DNA of 64,000 bases from Vibrio japonicus (GCF_024582835.1 NZ_CP102096.1:744001-808000), one strand, 5' to 3'. Positions 44,968-56,270 are shown, counted from the first letter of the stretch. The notes: a model not told the origin generated them from the letters alone. A program made the numbers and translations.

Positions 44968-46221
44968 ATGTCTTTGCTAGCTATAGGTATCAATCATAAT
45001 ACGGCCTCGGTTGAACTGCGTGAAAAAGTTGCCTTTGGACCGGATAAGTTACCTGAAGCGCTTAAGCAGCTCAGTGAGAATTCAGCGGTTAATGGCAGTG
45101 TCATTGTGTCCACTTGTAACCGAACTGAGATTTACTGTGACGTTAAGGGAGCTGGGAAAAGTAAAATTATTGAGTGGCTGTCTCTGTTCCACCAAGTGAG
45201 TCCAGAATCTCTGAAACCCAGTCTGTACACTTATGAAGAGCAAGCGGCAATCCGCCATTTGATGCGAGTATCGTGCGGGTTGGACTCGTTAGTTCTTGGC
45301 GAGCCGCAAATTCTGGGACAAGTAAAACAAGCCTACACCGACGCCCGAGAGCACAAAGCGGTCGATTCTGCGATGGAAAAGCTGTTCCAAAAAACGTTTT
45401 CTGTCGCGAAACGCGTACGCACAGAAACAGATATCGGTGGCAATGCCGTGTCTGTAGCGTATGCTGCCTGCACGCTGGCTAAACATATTTTTGAGTCACT
45501 TGAAGATTCTACGGTTTTACTTGTCGGAGCGGGTGAAACCATAGAGTTGGTGGCGAAACACCTTTCAGGCAATGGGTGTACAAAGATGATTGTGGCGAAC
45601 CGAACCCGAGAAAGAGCGCTGCCTCTTGCTCAAGAGTTTGGTGCGAAAATCATCGGGCTGCCTGAAATCCCAGATTATTTGCCTAAAGCCGATATCGTGA
45701 TCAGTTCGACCGCAAGCCCTCTTCCTATTATCGGTAAGGGGATGGTAGAAACGGCGCTTAAAGCGAGACGTTTTCAGCCAATGCTGTTAGTCGATATCGC
45801 TGTCCCGCGAGATATCGAATCTCAAGTCGGTGAGTTAAACGACGCATACCTCTATACTGTTGACGACCTTCAATCGATTGTTGAAAACAATATGGAACAG
45901 CGAAAAATTGAAGCGATTCAAGCGGAAGCCATCGTCAGTGAAGAAAGTGCGGGGTTTATGTCTTGGCTGCGCTCTTTACAAGCCGTCGACAGTATTCGCG
46001 ACTACCGCAGCTGCGCAAATGAAATTCGCTCCGAGTTATTAAATAAAAGTATCCAGTCTCTCGCTGCTGGGGCCGATCCAGAGAAAGTTCTATTGGAACT
46101 GAGCAACAAGCTCACCAATAGACTGATCCATGAGCCTACAAGAGCATTGAAAAGTGCGGCAGAGCAAGGCGAGCCAGCTAAACTCGCTATTATTAGACAA
46201 AGTTTGGGTCTAGAAGACTGA
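44968..46221 (+). CDS. hemA: glutamyl-tRNA reductase
   Basis: 417 residues. N-terminal [21 protein letters not shown] and catalytic C50 in STCNRTEIY, followed by the NADPH-binding domain ([16 protein letters not shown]) and the dimerisation helix. It commits glutamate to tetrapyrrole synthesis using Glu-tRNA from GltX. The frame is open from 44905, but the ATG at 44968 gives the family N-terminus. It leads the hemA-prfA-prmC operon. Confidence 0.97.
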   Translation: MSLLAIGINHNTASVELREKVAFGPDKLPEALKQLSENSAVNGSVIVSTCNRTEIYCDVKGAGKSKIIEWLSLFHQVSPESLKPSLYTYEEQAAIRHLMRVSCGLDSLVLGEPQILGQVKQAYTDAREHKAVDSAMEKLFQKTFSVAKRVRTETDIGGNAVSVAYAACTLAKHIFESLEDSTVLLVGAGETIELVAKHLSGNGCTKMIVANRTRERALPLAQEFGAKIIGLPEIPDYLPKADIVISSTASPLPIIGKGMVETALKARRFQPMLLVDIAVPRDIESQVGELNDAYLYTVDDLQSIVENNMEQRKIEAIQAEAIVSEESAGFMSWLRSLQAVDSIRDYRSCANEIRSELLNKSIQSLAAGADPEKVLLELSNKLTNRLIHEPTRALKSAAEQGEPAKLAIIRQSLGLED

Positions 46222-46266
46222 TAATCAGTCGACGACTCCTAATTAAAACCCTGAGTTAAGAAAACT

Positions 46267-47355
46267 ATGAAAGCCTCGATTCTAACTAAGCTAGAAACAC
46301 TCGTTGAGCGTTACGAAGAAGTTCAACACCTGCTTGGCGACCCAGATGTCATTGGTGACCAAGACAAATTCCGCGCACTATCAAAAGAGTACTCTCAGCT
46401 AGAAGAAGTCACTAAGTGTTTCCAAGCCTACCAGCAAGCGCAAGAAGACCTTGTTGCTGCTGAAGAGATGGCAAACGAAGACGACGAAGAAATGCGTGAA
46501 ATGGCTCAGGAAGAGATCAAAGAAGCGAAAGCGGCGATTGAGCGTTTAAACGATGAGCTGCAAATTTTGCTACTGCCAAAAGACCCAAATGATGACCGCA
46601 ACTGCTTCCTAGAAATTCGTGCAGGCGCGGGCGGTGACGAAGCGGGAATCTTCGCTGGTGACCTATTCCGTATGTACAGCAAGTACGCAGAGAAGAAAGG
46701 CTGGCGTATTGAAGTGATGTCTTCAAATGAAGCAGAGCACGGCGGTTACAAAGAGATGATCGCTAAAGTGAGTGGCGACGGCGCATACGGCGTTCTGAAG
46801 TTTGAGTCTGGCGGTCACCGTGTACAACGTGTTCCAGCAACGGAATCTCAAGGTCGTGTTCACACTTCTGCGTGTACGGTTGCGGTAATGGCAGAAATTC
46901 CAGAAGCAGAAATTCCAGAAATCAAAGCGGCAGACCTGAAAATTGATACTTTCCGTGCATCAGGCGCGGGTGGTCAGCACGTTAACACTACGGATTCTGC
47001 AATCCGTATTACTCACTTGCCAACTGGTACAGTAGTAGAGTGTCAGGACGAGCGTTCACAGCACAAGAACAAAGCGAAAGCGATGGCTGTTCTGGCTGCG
47101 CGTATCATCCAAGCGGAAGAAGCAAAACGTGCAGCGGAAGTGTCTGATACGCGTCGTAACCTGCTAGGTTCAGGTGACCGTAGTGACCGTATCCGTACTT
47201 ACAACTACCCGCAAGGTCGCGTATCTGATCATCGTATCAACCTGACTATCTACCGCTTAAATGAAGTGATGGAAGGGGATATGGCGACTTTGATTGACCC
47301 AGTGATCCAAGAACACCAAGCGGATCAGTTGGCTGCATTGGCTGAGAACAACTAA
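46267..47355 (+). CDS. prfA: peptide chain release factor 1
   Basis: 362 residues. The PxT-type stop-recognition motif is PAT at 190-192, and GGQ is at 235-237 in SGAGGQHVN. It releases peptides at UAA and UAG. The GGQ glutamine is methylated by PrmC, encoded four bases downstream. Confidence 0.98.
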   Translation: MKASILTKLETLVERYEEVQHLLGDPDVIGDQDKFRALSKEYSQLEEVTKCFQAYQQAQEDLVAAEEMANEDDEEMREMAQEEIKEAKAAIERLNDELQILLLPKDPNDDRNCFLEIRAGAGGDEAGIFAGDLFRMYSKYAEKKGWRIEVMSSNEAEHGGYKEMIAKVSGDGAYGVLKFESGGHRVQRVPATESQGRVHTSACTVAVMAEIPEAEIPEIKAADLKIDTFRASGAGGQHVNTTDSAIRITHLPTGTVVECQDERSQHKNKAKAMAVLAARIIQAEEAKRAAEVSDTRRNLLGSGDRSDRIRTYNYPQGRVSDHRINLTIYRLNEVMEGDMATLIDPVIQEHQADQLAALAENN

Positions 47356-47358
47356 TCG

Positions 47359-48219
47359 ATGTCGGCTGAACACAGTGTTGAAAACACACTAAAAAAAGCC
47401 GTTATGCAACTTCAGGAGAGTGGCAGTGATTCGCCCTCTCTTGATGCTGCGGTTCTTCTTTGCCATGCCTTAAACAAGCCTCGCTCATTTCTTCTTACTT
47501 GGCCCGAAAAAGAGCTGGATTCTGAGCAGCTTGCTTCGTTTGAACAGATCTTGAATCGCCGTTTAACCGGAGAGCCAATCGCTTACATTATCGGTGAACG
47601 AGAGTTTTGGTCATTGCCTCTTGCCGTCTCACCAAGCACCTTAATTCCACGCCCTGACACCGAGCGTTTAGTTGAGATCGCGTTGGATAAGGCTTTAGAA
47701 ACGTCAGGAGATATACTCGATCTCGGTACGGGAACGGGTGCTATTGCACTTGCACTTGCCTCTGAACTTCCTCAGCGAAAAGTATGGGGAGTCGATGTTA
47801 AAACGGAAGCGAAAGAGCTGGCTGAGAAAAACGCAGAGCGATTAGGTTTTACCAACACTGAATTTCGCTCGGGCAGCTGGTTCGAGCCTATCGAAACTGG
47901 CACACAGTTTGCTCTAATCGTATCAAACCCACCTTATATCGAGAAAACTGATCCACACCTGACTCAGGGAGACGTTCGTTTTGAGCCTCTCAGTGCATTA
48001 GTTGCCGACGATAACGGTTTAGCGGATATCAGATACATTTCCCAAGCGGCCCCCAACTACCTGCTAGAGGGCGGCTGGTTGATGTTCGAGCATGGATACG
48101 ACCAAGGCGTAGCGGTACGAGAAATACTGAGCAATCTTGGTTACGACCAAGTGAATACCTATAAAGATTATGGCGACAATGACCGAGTAACGATTGGCCG
48201 TTGGTGCTCAACAAAATAA
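47359..48219 (+). CDS. prmC: release factor glutamine methyltransferase
   Basis: 286 residues. An N-terminal helical substrate domain is followed by a SAM-binding domain with DLGTGTGAIAL (121-131) and catalytic NPPY at 190-193. It methylates the GGQ glutamine of RF1 and RF2. Directly behind prfA. Confidence 0.98.
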   Translation: MSAEHSVENTLKKAVMQLQESGSDSPSLDAAVLLCHALNKPRSFLLTWPEKELDSEQLASFEQILNRRLTGEPIAYIIGEREFWSLPLAVSPSTLIPRPDTERLVEIALDKALETSGDILDLGTGTGAIALALASELPQRKVWGVDVKTEAKELAEKNAERLGFTNTEFRSGSWFEPIETGTQFALIVSNPPYIEKTDPHLTQGDVRFEPLSALVADDNGLADIRYISQAAPNYLLEGGWLMFEHGYDQGVAVREILSNLGYDQVNTYKDYGDNDRVTIGRWCSTK

Positions 48220-48230
48220 GAGAAGCAATC

Positions 48231-48614
48231 ATGTACGAAGGAATTAAACATTTCCATCTCCTTACTATCGCGATCAGCGCAACCATGCTTTCAGTGCGAT
48301 ATGCTTTGATGATGGCAAACTCAAAGCTGTTGGATAAGAAGTTTTTCAAAGTATTTCCTCATATTAACGATACCTTTTTGTTAGGCACGGGCTTAATACT
48401 TGTTTTCATTAGCGGCTTTATCCCGTTTACCGATGCTGCCCCTTGGCTGACAGAAAAGCTAACTTGTGTGTTGGCTTATATTGCACTTGGTTTCTTCGCA
48501 CTGAAGTTAGGTAAAAATAGATTGCTACGCACTTTTTCATTTTTTGGCGCTCTAGGCTGGTTAGCCATTGCGGGCAAACTTGCAGTAACGAAAACCCCGA
48601 TACTGTTCGGTTAA
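48231..48614 (+). CDS. sirB2: SirB2-family membrane protein
   Basis: 127 residues with about four transmembrane helices (HFHLLTIAISATMLSVRYALMM start). The family is unstudied in mechanism, and the name comes from linkage to an invasion regulator in Salmonella. The start at 48231 follows AGAGAAGC. An in-frame ATG at 48201 within prmC is less likely. Its position between prmC and sirB1 is conserved in gamma-proteobacteria. Confidence 0.9.
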   Translation: MYEGIKHFHLLTIAISATMLSVRYALMMANSKLLDKKFFKVFPHINDTFLLGTGLILVFISGFIPFTDAAPWLTEKLTCVLAYIALGFFALKLGKNRLLRTFSFFGALGWLAIAGKLAVTKTPILFG

Positions 48615-48632
48615 TTAGGTAGGTAACCCATC

Positions 48633-49442
48633 ATGCTTGAGTTATTTGATGAGGATTTCGATGCAATAGAGCTTGCGGAAGGGGCGCTGGTTTTAAACAA
48701 AGCCGTTAACCCGGAAACGAAAGTTCAGTGGGCTGAAAATGAACTACATCGATTACTGCAAGAAGCCGAATTAACCTTGGCTCATGAAACGGATGAAAAA
48801 CAGCGTTTTGATACGTTGTTACGCCTGTTTTATCACGAGTGGGGATTTCAGGGTGATCAAGACGCCTATTTTGACTCCTCAAACGCGTTTATCGATAAAG
48901 TTCTGGAAAGACGCAAAGGAATACCTGTGAGTCTAGGCGCTTTGCTTCTGTATTTCGGTCGCAAATTGGGTTTCCCGCTAAAAGGCGTTACATTTCCAAG
49001 TCAGTTCTTGGTGAGAGTCGAGTGGTATGGCGAAGCCCCTCAATATATCAATCCATTCAATGGTGAGTTTGTTTCTGAGCGTACGCTTGGTGCATGGCTG
49101 ATTGGGCATAAAGGCCCGCTTGCTAAGTTAAAGCCAGCACATTTAGAAGAAACAGATAATCCAACAGTGATTGGCCGTTGGTTGGCTGTATTGAAAAGCT
49201 CCTTGCTGAGAGAAGAGCATTATACTTTGGCTCTGAGGTGTAGTGATCTGGCACTGACATTTGTCCCGGATGATCCATATGAAATACGAGATCGTGGGTT
49301 TATCTATCAACAACTAGATTGTTATCAGATCGCCATGACAGATTATCAGTACTTCATCGATAATTGTCCTGATGATCCGGCATCTGAGTTGTTAAAAAAT
49401 CAAGTGAGTGCCATGAGTTCAACTCAAGTCACTTTGCACTAA
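48633..49442 (+). CDS. sirB1: SirB1-family protein (transglutaminase-like plus TPR)
   Basis: 269 residues. The N-terminal transglutaminase-like core has YFDSSNAFIDKVLERRKGIPVSLGALLLYFGRKLG and FPSQFLVRVEW. A C-terminal TPR-like helical part follows (LLREEHYTLALRCSDLALTFVPDDPYEIRDRGFIYQQ). The catalytic cysteine is not obvious (SLG at the usual position), so the domain may be non-catalytic. Same conserved gene block as sirB2. Confidence 0.9.
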   Translation: MLELFDEDFDAIELAEGALVLNKAVNPETKVQWAENELHRLLQEAELTLAHETDEKQRFDTLLRLFYHEWGFQGDQDAYFDSSNAFIDKVLERRKGIPVSLGALLLYFGRKLGFPLKGVTFPSQFLVRVEWYGEAPQYINPFNGEFVSERTLGAWLIGHKGPLAKLKPAHLEETDNPTVIGRWLAVLKSSLLREEHYTLALRCSDLALTFVPDDPYEIRDRGFIYQQLDCYQIAMTDYQYFIDNCPDDPASELLKNQVSAMSSTQVTLH

Positions 49443-49459
49443 GTCCATCTTGGTTATAG

Positions 49460-50341
<882 letters not shown>

Positions 50342-50368
50342 TCTGTAATCATCGATGATTTAAATGAA

Positions 50369-50397
50369 AAGGTTGGCTTAAAACGCCAGCCTTTTTT
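50369..50397 (+). terminator. kdsA terminator
   Basis: AAGGTTGGC / GCCAGCCTT stem followed by six Ts. Confidence 0.9.
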
Positions 50398-50624
50398 GTT
50401 TTTCAATATTGATGAATTAATCCTGTTTAAATCGAGATTTCACTCGCAATATCAGTTGTTTAACTGCCTTTTCTTAGTTAAACGTTTGCTTGTGATCATT
50501 TGATGAGTAAGTTGCAATTGCTTTGATTTGTTACACATTTTTGGAGTGTTTTAGGTGATCTGCTCTACATAAATATGAAATCAGTATGTCAGACATTTGT
50601 TGTTAATTTAAACTGGTTCAAGTT

Positions 50625-50678
50625 TTACTGCTCTCATCGGACTTCTTTTCTGAATTTGTCTATTCATTAGAGCAGTAA
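50625..50678 (+). repeat. long dyad in the nutA leader
   Basis: TTACTGCTCT (50625-50634) and AGAGCAGTAA (50669-50678) are perfect 10-bp arms, 34 bases apart. The dyad ends about 44 bases before the nutA ATG. Confidence 0.6.
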
Positions 50679-50722
50679 CAAAAAAAGCAGTGGAAACCCT
50701 AAAAAGTTCAAAAGGTATGACA

Positions 50723-52384
50723 ATGAAGCAAGGCCTGATCGTAAAAAGCGCATTGAGCGCTGCAATTCTTGCAACTCTAGTTGGTTGTGCAACAGCACCT
50801 CAGCATGAGTGGGAAGCGGATAAAACTTATAAGCTGACGGTTTTACACACCAATGACCACCACGGTCGTTTCTGGCAGAACCAATATGGTGAATATGGTA
50901 TGGCAGCGCGCAAGACTCTGATCGATGAGTTGCGTGCAGATATCCAAGCCGAAGGTGGTAGCGTGCTGCTGCTATCTGGCGGTGACATTAACACAGGTGT
51001 TCCTGAGTCAGACCTTCAAGACGCTGAACCAGACTTCAAAGGCATGAACAAAATTGGTTACGACGCAATGGCGCTGGGTAACCATGAGTTTGATAACCCG
51101 CTAGACGTTCTATTTAAGCAAAAAGAGTGGGCTGGTTTCCCAATGCTTTCAGCAAACATTTACGACAAAGAGACTGGCGAGCGCATGTTCCAGGCTTACG
51201 AAATGTTTGACAAGCAAGGCATCAAAATTGCGGTTATCGGTCTGACAACAGAAGATACGGCAAAAATTGTTAACCCAGAAAACATTGATGGTATCGAGTT
51301 CCGTGATCCTAAAGAAGAAGCGAAAAAGCTCATTGCTGAACTAGAGAAAACTGAAAAACCAGATCTTATCTTCGCGGTTACTCACATGGGCCACTACGAA
51401 GATGGTAACCGTGGTGTAAACGCACCGGGTGATGTTGCTCTTGCTCGTTACCTTGATGAAGGTTCTCTAGACATGATCGTAGGTGGTCACTCTCAAGAGC
51501 CTGTTTGTATGGAAGCGGCAAACGTTGTGAAGAAGAACTTCGCGCCTTCTGATGAATGTAAGCCAGATATGCAAAATGGTACTTACATCGTTCAAGCACA
51601 CGAATGGGGTAAATACGTCGGTCGCGCAGACTACGAATTCCGTAATGGCGAACTAGAGATGGTGAGCTACGATCTAATCCCAGTTAACTTGAAGAAGAAA
51701 ATTAAAGTTAACGGCGAATCTCAGCGTGTATTGATCGAAGATGAAATCAAACAAGACCAAGCGTTGCTTGAGTTCTTACGCCCATTCCAAGAAAAAGGTC
51801 AGTCTCAGTTAGGGGTTAACATCGCTGAAATCAACGGTAAACTTGAAGGTGACCGTAATGTGGTGCGTTTCCAACAGACTAACCTAGGTCGTCTAATTGC
51901 GGCATCACACATGGAGCGCGCAAAAGCGGACTTCGCTGTGATGAACTCAGGCGGTGTCCGTGATTCTATCGAGTCTGGTGACGTCACTTATAAAGACGTT
52001 CTTAAAGTTCAGCCATTTGCAAATATTCTGACTTACACTGATATGAGCGGTAAAGAAGTTCTGGATTACCTAAACGTAGTCGCGACTAAACCAGTAGATT
52101 CTGGTGCTTATGCGCAGTTTGCTGGTATCTCAATGACCGTATCAAATGGTGAAGTATCCAATGTATTCATTGATGGACAACAGCTACGTTTAGACAAGAC
52201 TTACCGTTTTACCGTGCCAAGCTTTAATGCGGCTGGTGGTGATGGCTACCCTAAATTGACTGGCCATCCAGGTTTTGTAAACACGGGCTTTGTTGATGCG
52301 GAAGTGCTAAAAGATTTCTTGGAAGCGAATAGTCCTGTGGATGTGAATAAATTCGCGCCATCTGGCGAGATTGTTTACAAGTAA
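50723..52384 (+). CDS. nutA: 5'-nucleotidase (NutA/UshA type) lipoprotein
   Basis: 553 residues, closely resembling V. parahaemolyticus NutA. The lipoprotein signal ends in VGC (Cys 22). An N-terminal metallophosphoesterase domain has LHTNDHHGRF (D45, H47), LSGGDINTG, GNHEFDNP and GGHSQEP. The C-terminal nucleotidase domain has NSGGVRDSIE. It dephosphorylates external nucleotides at the cell surface so nucleosides can be taken up. The ATG at 50723 follows AAGG. An in-frame ATG at 50690 would spoil the signal peptide. Confidence 0.95.
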   Translation: MKQGLIVKSALSAAILATLVGCATAPQHEWEADKTYKLTVLHTNDHHGRFWQNQYGEYGMAARKTLIDELRADIQAEGGSVLLLSGGDINTGVPESDLQDAEPDFKGMNKIGYDAMALGNHEFDNPLDVLFKQKEWAGFPMLSANIYDKETGERMFQAYEMFDKQGIKIAVIGLTTEDTAKIVNPENIDGIEFRDPKEEAKKLIAELEKTEKPDLIFAVTHMGHYEDGNRGVNAPGDVALARYLDEGSLDMIVGGHSQEPVCMEAANVVKKNFAPSDECKPDMQNGTYIVQAHEWGKYVGRADYEFRNGELEMVSYDLIPVNLKKKIKVNGESQRVLIEDEIKQDQALLEFLRPFQEKGQSQLGVNIAEINGKLEGDRNVVRFQQTNLGRLIAASHMERAKADFAVMNSGGVRDSIESGDVTYKDVLKVQPFANILTYTDMSGKEVLDYLNVVATKPVDSGAYAQFAGISMTVSNGEVSNVFIDGQQLRLDKTYRFTVPSFNAAGGDGYPKLTGHPGFVNTGFVDAEVLKDFLEANSPVDVNKFAPSGEIVYK

Positions 52385-52419
52385 ATTGACTTCAATATAG
52401 AAATCTCTTTAACTAGAAG

Positions 52420-52446
52420 CGCTGCATATTATGCAGCGTTTTTTTT
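52420..52446 (+). terminator. nutA terminator
   Basis: CGCTGCAT / ATGCAGCG stem with a 3-base loop and eight Ts. Confidence 0.92.
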
Positions 52447-52490
52447 GCTGTTAATTTTACACAACTTTATTCCGTTCGATTGGAGAACCT

Positions 52491-52964
52491 ATGACTCCAG
52501 CAATCAATCTCGCTAAGAAGAAAAAGATCGCTCATACCATCCATCAATACGATCATGACCCTAGAGCAGCTAGCTACGGCATGGAAGCGGCAGAGGTGTT
52601 GGGGCAAGACCCGGCTCAAGTATTTAAAACTCTACTGTTTTGCGTAAATGGTGAACCCAAAAATTTGGCTGTTGCCGTTATTCCAGTGAACCAGAAGCTA
52701 AATTTGAAGCTCGCAGCGAAAGCCGCAAAAGCGAAAAAAGCGGACATGGCAGATCCAGACATCGCTCAGAAAACAACGGGTTATGTTGTCGGTGGGATCA
52801 GCCCATTAGGACAAAAGAAAGCGTTACCTACGTTTATCCATCAAAGCGCGTTGGATATGGAGACAATCTGTGTCAGTGCGGGTAAGCGTGGCTTAGAAAT
52901 AGAACTCGCAGCAAAAGATTTGGCAACACTTACTCGTGGCCAATTTGCAGAGCTGTGTTTATGA
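52491..52964 (+). CDS. ybaK: YbaK-type Cys-tRNA(Pro) deacylase
   Basis: 157 residues of the YbaK/ProX editing fold, with the catalytic lysine region DPAQVFKTLLFCVNG and GYVVGGISPLGQKKALPTFI. It hydrolyses Cys-tRNA(Pro) made in error by prolyl-tRNA synthetase. Stand-alone gene between two terminators. Confidence 0.95.
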   Translation: MTPAINLAKKKKIAHTIHQYDHDPRAASYGMEAAEVLGQDPAQVFKTLLFCVNGEPKNLAVAVIPVNQKLNLKLAAKAAKAKKADMADPDIAQKTTGYVVGGISPLGQKKALPTFIHQSALDMETICVSAGKRGLEIELAAKDLATLTRGQFAELCL

Positions 52965-53009
52965 CGCAATGCTTATGACATTGGCGCAATGGATGAATAA
53001 TTAAAAAAT

Positions 53010-53040
53010 AAAAAGGCTGACATTTATCGTCAGCCTTTTT
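53010..53040. terminator. bidirectional terminator between ybaK and uraA
   Basis: AAAAAGGCTGAC / GTCAGCCTTTTT with a 7-base loop. T-runs on both strands serve both convergent genes. Confidence 0.92.
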
Positions 53041-53059
53041 GAGAAACTTGAAAAATGGA

Positions 53060-54307
53060 TTAACGAGTTTCATCTTCCATTTGTGCGTTATCGACAACGT
53101 GGTTTTCACCCAGATCTTTCGGCAGTACCAAGTTGAGAATAATAGCCACGATACCGCATAGGCTCACACCCTGCAGGCTGAATTCGCCGATACCAAACGC
53201 CATACCACCAATGCCGAACACCAAGGTGATAGCAACGATCACTAGGTTACGAGAGTTGTGCAGATCAACGTTGTTTTTGATAAGCGTATTTAGGCCAACA
53301 GTCGCGATTGAACCAAACAGAAGAATCATGATCCCGCCCATCACTGGCATAGGGATTGTCTGTAAAGTTGCACCGAGTTTACCGACTAAAGCTAGAACAA
53401 TTGCAGTTACCGCAGCCCAAGTCATAATCACAGGGTTGAACGCTTTAGTTAGCATTACCGCACCAGTTACTTCCGAATACGTCGTATTTGGCGGAGCGCC
53501 TACCATAGACGCAGCGATGGTAGCGATACCGTCACCCGTTACTGTGCGATGTAAGCCTGGCTTTTTAAGGTAGTTTTTACCGGTCACGTTTGAAATCGCC
53601 AACATATCACCGACGTGTTCAACAGCTGGAGCTATAGCTACAGGAATCATAAACAGAATCGCGTTGATGTTGAATTCAGGCAAGGTGAAGTTAGGCATTG
53701 CGAACCAAGCCGCTTCTTTGACAGGCGTAAAATCGATAATGCCGTAGAATAAACTCAGAGAGTAGCCCACAATGATACCGCCCAGAATTGGCATGAGCTT
53801 TAGGAAGCCTTTTGCAAATACACTTAATACAATCGTTGTCAGCAAAGAAGCACAAGAGATAATCAGTGATGCATCTGCGTCCACAAGCTGAGCACCGTCA
53901 CCACCTCTGCCAAGTGCCATGTTGACGGCGACAGGTGCTAGGCCGAGGCCGATAACCATGATTACTGGGCCGACGACCACTGGTGGTAGCAGTTTGTGTA
54001 TGACTTCAACACCGCGCGCTTTAATTAATGCACCCATTGCTACATACACACAACCTGCAGCCATTAAGCCACCCATAGTTGCTGGGATACCCCAAGTTTG
54101 GACACCATAAAGAATAGGAGCAATGAAAGCGAAAGAAGAAGCGAGGAAGATAGGAACAGAACGACGAGTAACAACTTGGAAGAGGAGAGTGCCGACACCA
54201 GCACCAAAGAGAGCGACGCTAGGGTCTAGTCCGGTTAAAAGCGGAACCAGAACGAGTGCACCAAATGCGACAAACAACATTTGAGCACCTTGAATGGCAT
54301 TTTTCAT
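53060..54307 (-). CDS. uraA: UraA-type uracil permease (NCS2)
   Basis: 415 residues, about 14 helices. NCS2 signatures are AFGALVLVPLLTGLDPSVALFGAGVGTLLF, AIAPAVEHVGDMLA (substrate-site glutamate) and GAPPNTTYSE. It brings in uracil with protons. The ATG at 54307 has AGGA eight bases upstream, and an in-frame ATG at 54355 adds a hydrophilic stretch unlike the family. upp, its frequent partner, is not adjacent. nutA nearby could supply nucleobases. Confidence 0.92.
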   Translation of the reverse strand: MKNAIQGAQMLFVAFGALVLVPLLTGLDPSVALFGAGVGTLLFQVVTRRSVPIFLASSFAFIAPILYGVQTWGIPATMGGLMAAGCVYVAMGALIKARGVEVIHKLLPPVVVGPVIMVIGLGLAPVAVNMALGRGGDGAQLVDADASLIISCASLLTTIVLSVFAKGFLKLMPILGGIIVGYSLSLFYGIIDFTPVKEAAWFAMPNFTLPEFNINAILFMIPVAIAPAVEHVGDMLAISNVTGKNYLKKPGLHRTVTGDGIATIAASMVGAPPNTTYSEVTGAVMLTKAFNPVIMTWAAVTAIVLALVGKLGATLQTIPMPVMGGIMILLFGSIATVGLNTLIKNNVDLHNSRNLVIVAITLVFGIGGMAFGIGEFSLQGVSLCGIVAIILNLVLPKDLGENHVVDNAQMEDETR

Positions 54308-54570
54308 GTTTTTATTCCTATAACTTGCGAAAAGGGTGAATTTATTAAGATTCACCCATGTATAAAATAAAATTCGCGGGATTCTATCACCATCGCAATC
54401 GATTGTAATCTAATCAGGATCAATAATTTCTTTTTTGTTTTCGAATTTGTTTACGTTGATGAGCGGTTGGTGATAGTTTTATTTTTTACAAACCAGTCAT
54501 TTAGTTGCCCACTTTTTGATTGTTGCTTATCATTTGTTGTCGAAATTAAGAATTAAATACTAGGAACGTT

Positions 54571-55746
54571 ATGCGATATCTCGCTCTACTTGCTTTAGCA
54601 TTCACCGGTTTTCCTGCAATGGCGGTTACTCACGTTGATCTGTTTAAGACGGAAGTTGTACTTGAAAGCACAGTAACCGACGCAGATGAAAAAGCGCGTG
54701 TTGAAGGAATGAAGGAAGTCATTGTTAGGGCATCTGGCCAGAAAGAGGCGATCTCGAACAGTGTTGTACAAAAAGCGTTGAGTCAGAGTAGTGACTATCT
54801 TGAAAAAATACGTACGAGCCGTGTTGACGGAAAAAATCGAGTCGCAATGGTGTTTAATGACTCACAAATGAAATCGTTGTTGGTTCAGGCAGGACTTCCG
54901 CTATGGCCAGAAGAACGTTCAACAATACTGGTTTGGTTAGTCGAGGAGCGTTCGGAACGTGAAATTATCTGGGAACACTCGGACTCTTCAGTACTCAGTG
55001 CAATAAGGGATGCCGCTCAACGTAGAGGGTTACCACTGCTTGTACCTGTTGGTGACTTCGCGGATATCACAGGCGTGACAGCTTCTGACTTATGGGGAGG
55101 CTTTGCTAAAGTTGTGGGGCAGGCAAGCCAACGTTATCCGGTTGATGCTGTGTTAGTGGTGAAGGGCGAAGGAAGCGACTTACGCTGGACACTATACGAT
55201 CAAAAACCCGTCGCGATGGGTCAGAGTAAACAAGAAATTGTTTCAGGGGCAAGCAGTGGTGCTCAAGCGGAATCTGATATGGTGAGTGATGTAAGTGACT
55301 ATTTCGCTGAAAAAAACTCAGTAAAAGTGGCAAGTGAGTCTAAGGCTTCATTAACGGTTCAATTTACAGCACTTAATGATCCTATCAGCTTTTTTATTCT
55401 TGAAAGCAAACTTAACCAGCTTAACTCAGTTGCTTCTATTGATGTGATAAACATGCAAGGCGCAAAAGTGGTGCTCAACCTTCATTTACTCTCCTCAAGA
55501 GAAGAATTTCAGCAAGAGCTTGTCCGCAGCGTTCCCGTGGTACAGCAAGATAATGCGAATGAAGTGTCTAAGCACAGCGCAATCAGTGGAGAAATCAGTA
55601 ACGCGGTTGTTGAAGAAGTACCAACTGTGGAGGCATCAGACACTGTTGCTCCGACTCTGACCTTTGAGTGGCAAGGGAAGCCTGAGGCGCGATCCGATAA
55701 CGCATCAGAAGAGCAAGATAAAGAAGCGACAGTAGACGAAAATTAA
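54571..55746 (+). CDS. DUF2066 periplasmic or envelope protein
   Basis: 391 residues. A signal peptide (MRYLALLALAFTGFPAMA) is followed by a DUF2066 core (VTDADEKARVEGMKEVIVRASGQKEAISN to about residue 310) and an acidic, low-complexity tail. The function of the family is not known. The core repeats a pattern resembling the flagellar FlgT/FlgO-type alpha-beta units, though I would not infer a link. Stand-alone gene with a terminator after it. Confidence 0.88.
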   Translation: MRYLALLALAFTGFPAMAVTHVDLFKTEVVLESTVTDADEKARVEGMKEVIVRASGQKEAISNSVVQKALSQSSDYLEKIRTSRVDGKNRVAMVFNDSQMKSLLVQAGLPLWPEERSTILVWLVEERSEREIIWEHSDSSVLSAIRDAAQRRGLPLLVPVGDFADITGVTASDLWGGFAKVVGQASQRYPVDAVLVVKGEGSDLRWTLYDQKPVAMGQSKQEIVSGASSGAQAESDMVSDVSDYFAEKNSVKVASESKASLTVQFTALNDPISFFILESKLNQLNSVASIDVINMQGAKVVLNLHLLSSREEFQQELVRSVPVVQQDNANEVSKHSAISGEISNAVVEEVPTVEASDTVAPTLTFEWQGKPEARSDNASEEQDKEATVDEN

Positions 55747-55782
55747 CTCTCGCTCTTTAGAAAACTGAGTGAATACTCACAC

Positions 55783-55808
55783 AAAGGGCCTGATATTCAG
55801 GCCCTTTT
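55783..55808. terminator. bidirectional terminator
   Basis: AAAGGGCCTGA / TCAGGCCCTTT with a 3-base loop and T-rich tail, between convergent genes. Confidence 0.9.
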
Positions 55809-55842
55809 TAATTGCTATGTTTGAGTTTGGAAAGAGTCGTGT

Positions 55843-56268
55843 CTATTTTGACTCAAAACGTTCTTTTTCTTCTTTTTCGACTTTAGATAGTCGCTTTAGC
55901 TTCATCCCCAACTCTTTTCCTCGTGCTCGCGCATAAAGAATGTTTCCCAGAAAGGCGATGGTGGTCAGTAATAGCTCAACGACCGCTAACCAGCGTTCAC
56001 CATCATCAATATACAGAATAGTGAAGCCGTGTAAGAAGTAGAGCATGAGGACAAAATTTGCCCAAGCGTGCGTATAAGGCTTACCTGCTAATATACCCGG
56101 AAGTGGCAATAACAGTGGCACAGCCCAAGCAATGGCCAAGGTTGTACTGCTAATATGTGGATGAGGAGAAAGTGACAGCTGCCACAATGCTATCCATGAA
56201 AGTAGTGCCAAATTACCAAACAAAGCGAGGAGGCGAAAAAGCTTTGTTTGAGGCTGCATCTCTTGCAT
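55843..56268 (-). CDS. DUF2069 small membrane protein
   Basis: 141 residues with about four hydrophobic helices and a charged C-terminus (ARGKELGMKLKRLSKVEKEEKERFESK). Conserved pattern PGILAGKPYTHAWANFVLMLYFLHG. Function unknown. It begins two bases after the wrbA stop and is the last gene of the bepA-arsC-wrbA run, the arrangement often seen in gamma-proteobacteria. Confidence 0.88.
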   Translation of the reverse strand: MQEMQPQTKLFRLLALFGNLALLSWIALWQLSLSPHPHISSTTLAIAWAVPLLLPLPGILAGKPYTHAWANFVLMLYFLHGFTILYIDDGERWLAVVELLLTTIAFLGNILYARARGKELGMKLKRLSKVEKEEKERFESK

Positions 56269-56270
56269 CT

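Larger units (their letters stand above)
50342..50722. other. kdsA-nutA intergenic region
   Basis: No gene seen. It holds the kdsA terminator (50369-50397), an 8-bp inverted repeat GTTTAACT / AGTTAAAC (50458-50483) and a long dyad (50625-50678) upstream of nutA. AT-rich throughout. Confidence 0.6.
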
